Position numbers and translations under genes: made by a program
In this document: piece after piece, positions 51,338 through 59,375 of the stretch
How the letters are laid out: each line of letters begins with the position of its first letter
Position numbering within the stretch: the stretch's first letter is position 1
DNA from: Lachnospiraceae bacterium
GTDB lineage: Bacteria > Bacillota > Clostridia > Lachnospirales > Lachnospiraceae
DNA length: 64,000 nt
Direction of reading: 5' to 3'
Assembly (NCBI GenBank): GCA_015057005.1
Contig: SVFF01000011.1
Span: 1-64,000, forward strand
Notes under the pieces: generated by a model
The model's database searches: none
What the model was told of the DNA's origin: nothing
The model's input: only the letters and a program-made list of their open reading frames with translations

Positions 51338-52390
51338 ATGCATCATAGAATCAAATTCTCCAAAACTGCAATTGTTTCTTTTGGCTTGGCAGCATGTCTC
51401 CTTCTGGAGCCAGTGACTGCATCTGCGGCCAGCATACTTCCCTGCGCGGGTGTTGCTTCCATTTTAGAGACCAGCCTGACGGAAGCGGATTATATTCAGA
51501 TTGCAGAGGAGGCCAAAGGTGCGCTCTGGGGATACACCAATATCGGTATCTGTAACGTAGACGAGGGGAATCTGAATGTGCGTGCGGAAAGCTCAACCAG
51601 CGGCAAGCTGACAGGCAAGCTTCCCAAGGATGCAGCCTGCGAGATTATTGCAGAGGTAGACGGTTGGGTGCAGATCAAGTCCGGCGAAGTGGAAGGTTAT
51701 GTAAAGAAGACCGACGATTCCACCGGTAAGGATTATCTGCTGACTGGCGTTGAGGCAAGACTGAAAGCGGCAGAGCTAGTACATACCGTAGCTGTGTCTG
51801 AGACTGATGGACTGTATGTCAGAGAAGAGCCGAATACTGATTGTGCAATTGTGACACAGGTTTTAAAAGGTGAAGAGTTGGAATATGTAGAGACTATCGA
51901 CAGATGGATCGGCGTATCTATTGACGGTGAGGAAGCCTATGTGTCTGCACAATATGTAACAGTAAAAGAGACTCTCGACACTGCCATCACCATGACTGAG
52001 CTTCTCTATGGCGCAGGCGTTTCTGATATCCGTGTGGAAGTAGTAGAATATGCAAAGCAGTTCGTGGGCAATCCCTATGTATGGGGCGGCACCAGCCTGA
52101 CCAAAGGCACCGACTGTTCCGGTTTTGTGCAGAGTGTATATAAGCATTTCGGTATCAAGCTGAGCCGTACCTCCAGAAGTCAGGTAAATGACGGTACAAG
52201 AATCAGTATGTCAGAGCTGCAGCCCGGCGACCTGGTATTCTATACCAACGGCAGCGGCACGATCAACCACGTAGCTCTTTATATCGGCGGCAGCAAGGTG
52301 GTTCACGCCAGCAGCCCCAAGTCCGGTATCAAGATCAGTAAGTACAATTACCGTACCCCTTACAAGGCAGTGAGCGTACTTTACGATTGA
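51338..52390 (+). CDS. Secreted NlpC/P60 cell-wall hydrolase with two SH3 domains
   Basis: A 350-residue secreted protein. The signal peptide covers about 1-32 (VTASAAS cleavage). Two bacterial SH3 domains (about 75-127 and 150-208) bind peptidoglycan. The NlpC/P60 domain (about 230-350) has the catalytic cysteine C260 in KGTDCSGFVQ, His311 in INHVALYIGG and His323. It should cut gamma-D-Glu-diamino-acid bonds in cell-wall peptides. It has its own consensus promoter and lies between the translation genes by position only. Confidence 0.93.
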   Translation: MHHRIKFSKTAIVSFGLAACLLLEPVTASAASILPCAGVASILETSLTEADYIQIAEEAKGALWGYTNIGICNVDEGNLNVRAESSTSGKLTGKLPKDAACEIIAEVDGWVQIKSGEVEGYVKKTDDSTGKDYLLTGVEARLKAAELVHTVAVSETDGLYVREEPNTDCAIVTQVLKGEELEYVETIDRWIGVSIDGEEAYVSAQYVTVKETLDTAITMTELLYGAGVSDIRVEVVEYAKQFVGNPYVWGGTSLTKGTDCSGFVQSVYKHFGIKLSRTSRSQVNDGTRISMSELQPGDLVFYTNGSGTINHVALYIGGSKVVHASSPKSGIKISKYNYRTPYKAVSVLYD

Positions 52391-52413
52391 TGAAAAGTAT
52401 ATAATATGAAATA

Positions 52414-52454
52414 AAAGGCTCTGTAATCTTAGCATGAGATAGCAGAGTCTTTTT
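52414..52454 (+). terminator. Terminator after the NlpC/P60 gene
   Basis: AAAAGGCTCTG pairs with CAGAGTCTTTTT across a loop that holds a second small inverted repeat. Confidence 0.8.
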
Positions 52455-52505
52455 GTGGGATATAATTGGACATAAAAAACAACACCTGTAAAAATAAAAA
52501 AACAG

Positions 52506-52534
52506 TTTACATTTTGAGGTATCTGTGGTACACT
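52506..52534 (+). promoter_or_regulatory. Promoter of rpsO
   Basis: TTTACA (52506-52511), 17-base spacer, TACACT (52529-52534). The leader to the start codon is about 90 bases and contains a GACACT/AGTGTC stem (about 52577-52600) that could be an S15 autoregulatory site. Confidence 0.65.
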
Positions 52535-52631
52535 TCAAAAGTATGGTTTTTTAATATAGCCGATGCTCGGATACGGGACACTCCGACCCGGTCTTAGTGT
52601 CAGGCGGTTTCAATTCAAGGAGGAAAACAAA

Positions 52632-52898
52632 ATGATTTCTAAGGAAAAGAAAACAGCAATCATGAACGAGTATGCCAGAACTGCTGGTGATACCGGTTCA
52701 CCTGAGGTTCAGGTAGCAGTTTTAACTGCAAGAATTCAGGAGTTAACTGAGCACTTAAAGACTAACCCCAAGGATCATCATTCCCGTCGCGGTATGCTGA
52801 AGATGGTTGGTCAGAGACGTGGTCTGCTTGACTATCTGAAGAACAAGGATATCGAGAGATATCGTGCTTTGATCGAGAAGCTTGGTTTAAGAAAATAA
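52632..52898 (+). CDS. rpsO: Ribosomal protein S15
   Basis: Start at ATG 52632 behind AAGGAGG; a longer frame upstream covers the leader. The 88-residue S15 is complete ([60 protein letters not shown]). It binds 16S rRNA during 30S assembly. Pnp follows after a long leader, the usual order. Confidence 0.98.
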   Translation: MISKEKKTAIMNEYARTAGDTGSPEVQVAVLTARIQELTEHLKTNPKDHHSRRGMLKMVGQRRGLLDYLKNKDIERYRALIEKLGLRK

Positions 52899-53231
52899 TG
52901 AAAAACGAGGAAGCGGAGCATGGCCGATTTTGTATCGGTTCTCCGCTTTCCGCGCGAATAAAAGGCAGGAGAAAAATCCTTTTAGACGTGTATTTCATGA
53001 CATCGGGCAGTCCGCAAAGCGGAATGCCCGATGTAATCCAGGCTTGCAACCAGAACAGAGGTCATTCCCGAGACCGCTGAAAAGAATATGTGCAGGATGC
53101 CCGCATACTTAGGGCGCAGATGTTTTTTTCAGTAGTTTCGGTATCCTCTGTTCACAATCACTTTAAAGAAGATGTCCGCGGCAAGCGGCATCCAACGTAA
53201 TGATCGCATATTGCGATAGTAAGGAGGAACT
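52899..53231 (+). other. Structured 333-base gap between rpsO and pnp
   Basis: Contains a hairpin of 10 bp right after rpsO (GGAAGCGGAG with CTCCGCTTTCC, 52910-52955) with only a short T stretch, and a long hairpin CATCGGGCA...TGCCCGATG at 53001-53033 (about 14 bp with an inner TCCGC/GCGGA) lacking a T-run. A GATGTCCGC/GCGGCATC hairpin lies near 53170-53192 and CGCATATTGCG near the ribosome binding site. These may serve pnp autoregulation. Confidence 0.6.
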
Positions 53232-55322
53232 ATGTACCAGAGTTTTAAGATGGACCTGGCCGGCCGTCAGCTGGTTGTTGACGTAAACCGTGTAGGTAAG
53301 CAGGCAAACGGTTGTGCATTCATGCACTATGGTGATACCACTGTACTTTGTACTGCAACTGCTTCCGAGAAGCCTCGTGAGGGTATTGATTTCTTCCCTC
53401 TGAGCGTAGAGTATGAAGAGAAATTATATGCTGTAGGTAAGATTCCCGGCGGCTTCAATAAGAGAGAAGGTAAGGCAAGCGAGAACGCTATCCTGACCAG
53501 CCGTGTAATCGACAGACCTATGCGTCCTTTATTCCCCAAGGACTACAGAAACGATGTAACCCTGAACAACATGGTAATGAGCGTTGATCCCGAGTGCCGT
53601 CCCGAGTTGGTGGCTATGATCGGATCCGCAATCGCTACCTGCATTTCCGATATTCCCTTCGATGGCCCTTGCGCTATGACTCAGGTAGGCCTGATCGACG
53701 GCGAACTGATCATCAACCCCAACCAGGAGCAGTGGAAGGTGGGCGATCTGGCCCTGACCGTTGCTTCTACCAAGGAGAAGGTTATTATGATCGAAGCAGG
53801 TGCTAACGAAGTGCCTGAGGAGAAGATGCTCGAGGCTATTTACATGGCTCACGACATCAACCAGACCATCATCGCTTTCATCGAGGAGATCGTTGCTGCT
53901 GTTGGTAAGCAGAAGCACGAGTACACCAGCTGTGCTATCCCCGCTGAGATGTTCGAGGAGATGAAGAAAATTGTAACTCCCGAAGAAATGGAAGTTGCAG
54001 TATTTACCGATGACAAGCAGACCCGTGAAGGCAACATTCGTGAGATCACCGCTAAGCTGGAAGAGGCTTTTGCTGAGAACGAAGAGTGGCTGGCTATCCT
54101 GGGAGAGGCTGTATATCAGTACGAGAAGAAGACTGTTCGTAAGATGATCTTAAAGGATCACAAGCGTCCCGACGGCCGTGCAATCGACCAGATCCGTCCT
54201 CTGTCCGCAGAGATCGACCTGATCCCCCGTGTTCACGGTTCCGCTATGTTTACCCGCGGACAGACCCAGATCTGTAACGTATGTACCCTGGCTCCTCTTT
54301 CCGAGCAGCAGAAGATTGACGGTCTGGATGAGAACGAAGTAAGCAAGAGATATATGCACCACTACAACTTCCCTTCCTACTCCGTAGGTGAGACCAAGCC
54401 CTCCCGCGGACCCGGAAGACGTGAGATCGGTCACGGCGCTTTGGCTGAGAGAGCCCTGATGGCAGTACTGCCTACCGAGGAAGAGTTCCCTTACGCAATC
54501 CGTACCGTATCCGAGACCTTTGAGTCCAACGGTTCCACTTCCATGGCTTCCACCTGTGCTTCCTGTATGTCCCTGATGGCAGCAGGTGTACCTATCAAGG
54601 CTATGGTAGCAGGTATTTCCTGCGGTCTGGTAACCGGCGATGCTGACGAGGATTTCGTGCTGCTTACCGATATCCAGGGCCTGGAAGACTTCTTCGGCGA
54701 CATGGACTTCAAGGTAACCGGTACCACCAAGGGTATCACCGCTATCCAGATGGATATCAAGATCCACGGTCTGACCAGACCTATCGTTGAGGGCGCTATC
54801 GCAAGATGCCGTGAGGCAAGAATCTTCATCATGGACAACTGCATGAAGAAGGCTATCGCAGCTCCCAGAGCAGAGGTTGGCGAGTACGCTCCCAAGATCA
54901 TCTCCATCCAGATCGATCCCGAAAAGATCGGTGAGGTAGTTGGTCAGCGCGGTAAGACCATCAACGAGATCATCGCACGCACCGGCGTGAAGATCGACAT
55001 CACCGATGATGGCAACGTATCCGTATGCGGTACCGATAAGGTAATGATGGACAAGGCGGTAGAGATGATCAAGATCATCACCACTGAGTTCGAAGAAGGC
55101 CAGATCTTCAGAGGTAAGGTTGTAAGCATCAAGGAGTTCGGTGCATTCATTGAGTTTGCTCCCGGCAAGGAAGGTATGGTTCATATCTCCAAGATCGCTA
55201 AGGAGAGAATCAACCACGTAGAAGACGTTCTGACCCTGGGCGACATGGTAACCGTTGTTTGCCTTGGCAAGGACAAGATGGGCAGAATCAGCTTCTCCAT
55301 GAAGGATGTTGCTCAGGTATAA
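53232..55322 (+). CDS. pnp: Polyribonucleotide nucleotidyltransferase (PNPase)
   Basis: A 696-residue PNPase, full length. Two RNase PH domains (about 1-210 and 310-535), a KH domain (about 550-610, IGEVVGQRGKTINEIIARTGVKI) and an S1 domain (about 620-690). It degrades RNA phosphorolytically from the 3' end as part of the degradosome. AAGGAGG precedes the ATG. Followed by a strong terminator. Confidence 0.98.
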   Translation: MYQSFKMDLAGRQLVVDVNRVGKQANGCAFMHYGDTTVLCTATASEKPREGIDFFPLSVEYEEKLYAVGKIPGGFNKREGKASENAILTSRVIDRPMRPLFPKDYRNDVTLNNMVMSVDPECRPELVAMIGSAIATCISDIPFDGPCAMTQVGLIDGELIINPNQEQWKVGDLALTVASTKEKVIMIEAGANEVPEEKMLEAIYMAHDINQTIIAFIEEIVAAVGKQKHEYTSCAIPAEMFEEMKKIVTPEEMEVAVFTDDKQTREGNIREITAKLEEAFAENEEWLAILGEAVYQYEKKTVRKMILKDHKRPDGRAIDQIRPLSAEIDLIPRVHGSAMFTRGQTQICNVCTLAPLSEQQKIDGLDENEVSKRYMHHYNFPSYSVGETKPSRGPGRREIGHGALAERALMAVLPTEEEFPYAIRTVSETFESNGSTSMASTCASCMSLMAAGVPIKAMVAGISCGLVTGDADEDFVLLTDIQGLEDFFGDMDFKVTGTTKGITAIQMDIKIHGLTRPIVEGAIARCREARIFIMDNCMKKAIAAPRAEVGEYAPKIISIQIDPEKIGEVVGQRGKTINEIIARTGVKIDITDDGNVSVCGTDKVMMDKAVEMIKIITTEFEEGQIFRGKVVSIKEFGAFIEFAPGKEGMVHISKIAKERINHVEDVLTLGDMVTVVCLGKDKMGRISFSMKDVAQV

Positions 55323-55360
55323 GATTTGCAATGCGTAGCAATATAGATAAAACATCGCTG

Positions 55361-55395
55361 AAACGGTGTGGCCCATGGGGTCACACCGTTTTTTT
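55361..55395 (+). terminator. Terminator of pnp
   Basis: AAACGGTGTG (55361-55370) pairs with CACACCGTTT (55382-55391) and runs into a T-run to 55395. Confidence 0.93.
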
Positions 55396-55529
55396 GTATC
55401 AGTTTATTTGGAAGAAATAAATCCGATGCAATCAATATGACGAAATAGGGGCGCTTATCTGGTCGAAAACGATGGATAAAGGGTGATTTTTATAGGATCA
55501 TTGTAATTCTGCAAGCGGGATAGTGCATG

Positions 55530-55559
55530 TTGACACAAAAATAGGATATGTGCTAAAAT
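55530..55559 (+). promoter_or_regulatory. Promoter of the TetR-partner-switch operon
   Basis: TTGACA (55530-55535), 18-base spacer, TAAAAT (55554-55559), just upstream of AAGGAGAAGGAGGG. The TGTTGACAC and GACTCAACAC segments nearby form an imperfect inverted repeat that could be the TetR operator. Confidence 0.7.
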
Positions 55560-55589
55560 GAGACTCAACACAAGGAGAAGGAGGGCCCA

Positions 55590-56285
55590 ATGGCACGAAG
55601 GCGCGTAAACACAACAAAGCTTGAAATTATACAGACAGCGACCAGAATGTTTTTGGAAAAAGGCTATTCGGCTACCCCGGTCAAGGCAATTGCAGATAGG
55701 TTGGAGATGAGTACAGGTCATTTGACATTCTATTTTCCGACAAAGGAGCATTTGCTGGCGGAGCTGACGGGGATGTTCTGTGATTTTCAGTGGACGGCAA
55801 TGAAACAGTATGCCAAGGAAGGTCAAAGTTTGTTGCTGGCGATTTGTTTGGAGCTAACTTCTGTGGCGGCAATCTGTGAGGAAAATAAGATTGCGAAAGA
55901 TTTATACCTTTCCGCCTATACTCATCCCATGACGCTGGAGATTATTCGTCGGAACGATGCTCAGAAGGCCCAAATGGTCTTTGGAGAATACTGTCCTGAC
56001 TGGACAGAGGAGCATTTTGCTGTGACGGAAGCCTTGGTTTCCGGCATTGAATATGCTACATTGATGACTACCGGGGACCCCGTGTCCTTTGACATGAGGA
56101 TCACGGGGGCGCTAAACAATATTATGTTGCTTTTCCAGGTGCCGGAAGATATTCGCAGAAAAATGATACAAAACGTCCTTGCCATGGATTATACGGCTAT
56201 TGGATATGCGGTCCTGCAGAAATTCATTGTATATATTGAGGAAACTACCGGGCATGCATTCGAAGAACTGCTCGGCAGAAAATAA
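55590..56285 (+). CDS. TetR-family regulator
   Basis: A 231-residue protein. The N-terminal HTH is standard TetR (KLEIIQTATRMFLEKGYSATPVKAIADRLEMSTGHLTFYFPTKEHLLAE). The C-terminal ligand domain is not assigned. It is first in a run of same-strand genes leading into the export system, spaced 18 bases from the STAS gene, so it likely controls the whole system. Confidence 0.92.
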   Translation: MARRRVNTTKLEIIQTATRMFLEKGYSATPVKAIADRLEMSTGHLTFYFPTKEHLLAELTGMFCDFQWTAMKQYAKEGQSLLLAICLELTSVAAICEENKIAKDLYLSAYTHPMTLEIIRRNDAQKAQMVFGEYCPDWTEEHFAVTEALVSGIEYATLMTTGDPVSFDMRITGALNNIMLLFQVPEDIRRKMIQNVLAMDYTAIGYAVLQKFIVYIEETTGHAFEELLGRK

Positions 56286-56303
56286 ATTTTGTAAGGAGAG
56301 AGA

Positions 56304-56606
56304 ATGAATATGATTATTGAAAAAAAAATAGAAGGTAAGAACCTGACTATTGCTCTGTCAGGTCGTTTGGATACCACTACCGCACCCAAGTTGGAAGCGG
56401 AGCTGAAGCAGATTATTTCCGGGGTGGAAGAGCTGATTCTGGACTTTGCCGGACTGGAGTATCTGTCTTCTGCCGGCCTTCGTGTGCTGCTGTCCGCGCA
56501 GAAGGTTATGAACCGCCAGGGCAGTATGATAGTAAAGAATGTGAACGAGACCATTACTGAGATTTTTGATATTACCGGATTTGTGGATATTCTGACTATT
56601 CAATAA
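56304..56606 (+). CDS. STAS-domain anti-sigma-factor antagonist (RsbV/SpoIIAA-like)
   Basis: A 100-residue STAS protein. In partner switching the unphosphorylated antagonist binds the kinase and releases its sigma factor or other target. The phosphoacceptor site is at LEYLSSAGLRVLL, with Ser56 the likely residue. AAGGAGAGAGA precedes the start. It lies 25 bases before the phosphatase gene. Confidence 0.92.
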   Translation: MNMIIEKKIEGKNLTIALSGRLDTTTAPKLEAELKQIISGVEELILDFAGLEYLSSAGLRVLLSAQKVMNRQGSMIVKNVNETITEIFDITGFVDILTIQ

Positions 56607-56631
56607 AAGTTTTGGGGAAGAAGGTTTTTTT

Positions 56632-58464
56632 ATGAATACGGGTAAAAAGAAAATATCCCGTTCGTTTCAAAAGTGGCTGTCGTTTTTGGTGATTATTGCG
56701 TTTTTAGCTACCACATCATTTCTGTGGCTGTTTCAGACAAAACTTGCACAGGATAACACCATTCAACTGCTGGAACTGAATATTTCTGATGTGCGGAATG
56801 ATATTAAGGACGCTTCTGACGAAAACCTGTTGGAACTGACGGCACAGATTGCCGGGAATCTAAACGAAGCAGAGGAAATTACATCAGAGTATCTTTCTGA
56901 ATTAAGTCGTCTGTATGATGTGACGGAAATCAATTGTGTAAATGCAGAAGGAATCATTGTTGCCAGTACATATCGGGATTTTCTGAATTATGATATGTCC
57001 GGCGGAAAACAGTCTGCGGAGTTTATGGTGTTGTTGAACGGAGAATCGGAGTATGTTCAAAGTTACCAGCCTGTTTCCTATGATGCGTCCATCTCTCGGA
57101 AATATGCCGGTGTTGTTCTAGAAAACGGAGGTTTTGTTCAGGTGGGCTATGGCTTTGAGCGCTTCCAGAGAGATATTGGAAAGTTTGTGGTGGGAGTGAC
57201 TCGGAATCGTCATGTAGGGGAAGGTGGCTGCCTCATCATTGCAGATGAAAAATGGAATATTGTCAGCGATCGGAACGGAAATGAAGGGAAAACACTGGGT
57301 GTGACCGGCATTCGGATCGATATGGAAACCGTTGTACCGGGACAGATTTTTATTGCGGATGTGTACGGAGAAAGCAGCTATTGCATGTATAAAATGCAGG
57401 AGGGTTATACCATCGTGGCAGTCCTGCCGCAGGGCGAGGCAGCACTGTCTCGAAATGTAGCAGTATGTGTGACCACAGCTATGCAGATTGTGATTTTTGT
57501 CACACTGTTTATTATGATTTTTGTTTTGGTGAAAAAATTGGTTGTAGACAATATCCTGAAAATCAATGATTCTCTTTCGGCCATCACTGAGGGGCATTTG
57601 GACACAGTGGTGGATGTTCGATCCCATGAGGAGTTTGCTGCCCTGTCTGACGATATCAATTCCACTGTGGATGCATTGAAACGCTACATATCTGATGCTG
57701 AAGCCAGAATAGATGCCGAATTGGCTTTTGCCAAGGCAATCCAACATTCTGCCATCCCCACTATGTTTCCGCCTTATCCCAACCGGAAAGAGTTTGAGGT
57801 TTGGGCATGTATGCATACCGCCAAAGAGGTGGGTGGTGATTTCTATGATTTCTATTTTGTGGATGAAAACACTCTGGCTATCCTAATTGCGGATGTGTCC
57901 GGCAAAGGAATCCCTGCTGCCCTGTTTATGATGCAGGCTAAAACTCTTCTGAAAAGCTATGCCGAGTCCGGCATGGATGTGGCTGATGTCATGACTCAGG
58001 CAAACAACAAACTCTGCGAGGGTAATGCTGCAGGAATGTTTGTTACGGTTTGGATGGGGTATTTGAATACCGGAACCGGCGAGGTAACCTATGCCAATGC
58101 AGGACACAATCCGCCTCTGATTCGCCATTCAGATGGAAGCGTTACCTACATCAAGTCCCGCCCGGGATTGGTACTGGCAGGTATGGAGGGTATCTGCTAT
58201 CGCTCAAATACGGTTCGGTTGAAGCCGGGTGACCTGCTCTACCTCTATACGGATGGCGTTACAGAGGCTGTCAATATGGGTAATGACTTGTACGGTGAAA
58301 AACGTTTGTTGGCAGCTTTGGAGTGTAATGCTGATGCAGATGTCCGCATGGTCTGTGAGAGTGTAAAGGCAGATGTGGATGCCTTTGCAGGAGAGGCGCT
58401 TCAGTTTGATGACATCACTATGCTGGCTCTGCGATACACACCATTTGCGGAGGAAAAAGAATGA
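56632..58464 (+). CDS. Membrane SpoIIE/PP2C phosphatase with extracellular sensor and HAMP
   Basis: A 610-residue protein. Two membrane helices (about 15-35 and 278-302) flank a large extracellular sensor domain of Cache-like composition (about 40-275). A HAMP-like segment follows (about 303-355), then a PPM/SpoIIE phosphatase domain with GGDFYDFYF (401-409), ADVSGKGIPAALFM (420-433), and the later LYTDGVTEA. It should dephosphorylate the STAS protein in response to an outside signal, switching on its partner. Overlaps the kinase gene by four bases. Confidence 0.92.
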   Translation: MNTGKKKISRSFQKWLSFLVIIAFLATTSFLWLFQTKLAQDNTIQLLELNISDVRNDIKDASDENLLELTAQIAGNLNEAEEITSEYLSELSRLYDVTEINCVNAEGIIVASTYRDFLNYDMSGGKQSAEFMVLLNGESEYVQSYQPVSYDASISRKYAGVVLENGGFVQVGYGFERFQRDIGKFVVGVTRNRHVGEGGCLIIADEKWNIVSDRNGNEGKTLGVTGIRIDMETVVPGQIFIADVYGESSYCMYKMQEGYTIVAVLPQGEAALSRNVAVCVTTAMQIVIFVTLFIMIFVLVKKLVVDNILKINDSLSAITEGHLDTVVDVRSHEEFAALSDDINSTVDALKRYISDAEARIDAELAFAKAIQHSAIPTMFPPYPNRKEFEVWACMHTAKEVGGDFYDFYFVDENTLAILIADVSGKGIPAALFMMQAKTLLKSYAESGMDVADVMTQANNKLCEGNAAGMFVTVWMGYLNTGTGEVTYANAGHNPPLIRHSDGSVTYIKSRPGLVLAGMEGICYRSNTVRLKPGDLLYLYTDGVTEAVNMGNDLYGEKRLLAALECNADADVRMVCESVKADVDAFAGEALQFDDITMLALRYTPFAEEKE

Positions 58465-58868
58465 AAGAACTTACCATTGCAGCTACAGTAGATAATATCG
58501 AGACTGTAACATCGTTTGTGAACGAGCAGCTGGAAGCGTTGGATTGTCCCATGAAGGCGCAGATGCAGATTAATATTGCCATCGACGAGTTGTTTGGCAA
58601 TATCGCCCATTATGCCTATAACCCCGATGTAGGGAGTGCTACGGTTCAAGTAGAGGTGGCGGAGGAGCCCCTTGCAGTGGTCATTACCTTTATCGATGGT
58701 GGTGTGCCTTATGATCCCCTGTCTTCTATTGAACCAGATATTACTTTATCTGCCGAGGAACGAAATATGGGCGGATTGGGAATCTACATGGTGAAAAAGT
58801 CCATGGATGAAATCGTCTATGAATATAAGGATGGAAAGAATATTCTGTCTATCAAAAAGAAATTGTGA
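58461..58868 (+). CDS. Serine-protein kinase/anti-sigma factor (RsbW-like ATPase)
   Basis: A 135-residue GHKL ATPase. The N-box is NIAIDELFGNIAHYAY and the G-box is GGLGIYMVKKSMDEI. Partner-switch kinases phosphorylate the STAS protein and sequester a sigma factor or other target. It overlaps the phosphatase stop by four bases (ATGA), so the two are coupled. No sigma factor gene follows in the window. Confidence 0.92.
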   Translation: MKELTIAATVDNIETVTSFVNEQLEALDCPMKAQMQINIAIDELFGNIAHYAYNPDVGSATVQVEVAEEPLAVVITFIDGGVPYDPLSSIEPDITLSAEERNMGGLGIYMVKKSMDEIVYEYKDGKNILSIKKKL

Positions 58869-58891
58869 AACTCGAATGAGGAGTGCATACC

Positions 58892-59365
58892 ATGAATGAA
58901 CAAATATTCCGAAAAAAGAGCATTGATCGGGTATCTTCCCCGGAACAACTGGACGCTTATATCCGAGTGGCCAATCCAGGTGTCTGGATGGTGATGATTG
59001 CCATTGTGTTGCTGTTGACAGGAGCCTGTGTCTGGGGTGTTCTGGGACATCTGGATACTACTGTGTCTGCTGCAGCAGTCAGTGAAAATAGTGCAGTGAT
59101 CATATATGTGAAAGAAGCAGAAGCCCCTTTTGTTCGGGAAGGAATGCCTGTGCGTATCGGGGATATAGATGGAACTGTGACAAATATCGCTGCTGCCCCT
59201 GTAGTAGTAGACGGCACCTTTTCTGACTATACTCTCCATGTGGGAAATTTTCAGGCGGGAGAGTGGGTGTATGTCCTTCAAACGGATGTTCAACTTCCCC
59301 AGGGTGTTTATAACGCTCAAATTGTAGTAGAAAGTGTGGCCCCCCTGTCCTTTGTGGTGAATTGA
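58892..59365 (+). CDS. Short HlyD-like NHLM-type secretion protein
   Basis: Start at ATG 58892 behind GAGGAG. The 157-residue protein begins with a conserved NEQIFRKKSIDRVSSPEQL stretch typical of NHLM bacteriocin-system HlyD proteins, has one membrane helix (about 32-56) and a beta-rich extracellular domain (EAEAPFVREGMPVRIGDID). Full NHLM adaptors have about 300-600 residues with coiled-coil hairpins; these are missing here. It stands between the kinase and the peptidase-exporter gene. Confidence 0.82.
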   Translation: MNEQIFRKKSIDRVSSPEQLDAYIRVANPGVWMVMIAIVLLLTGACVWGVLGHLDTTVSAAAVSENSAVIIYVKEAEAPFVREGMPVRIGDIDGTVTNIAAAPVVVDGTFSDYTLHVGNFQAGEWVYVLQTDVQLPQGVYNAQIVVESVAPLSFVVN

Positions 59366-59375
59366 GGTGACGGCA

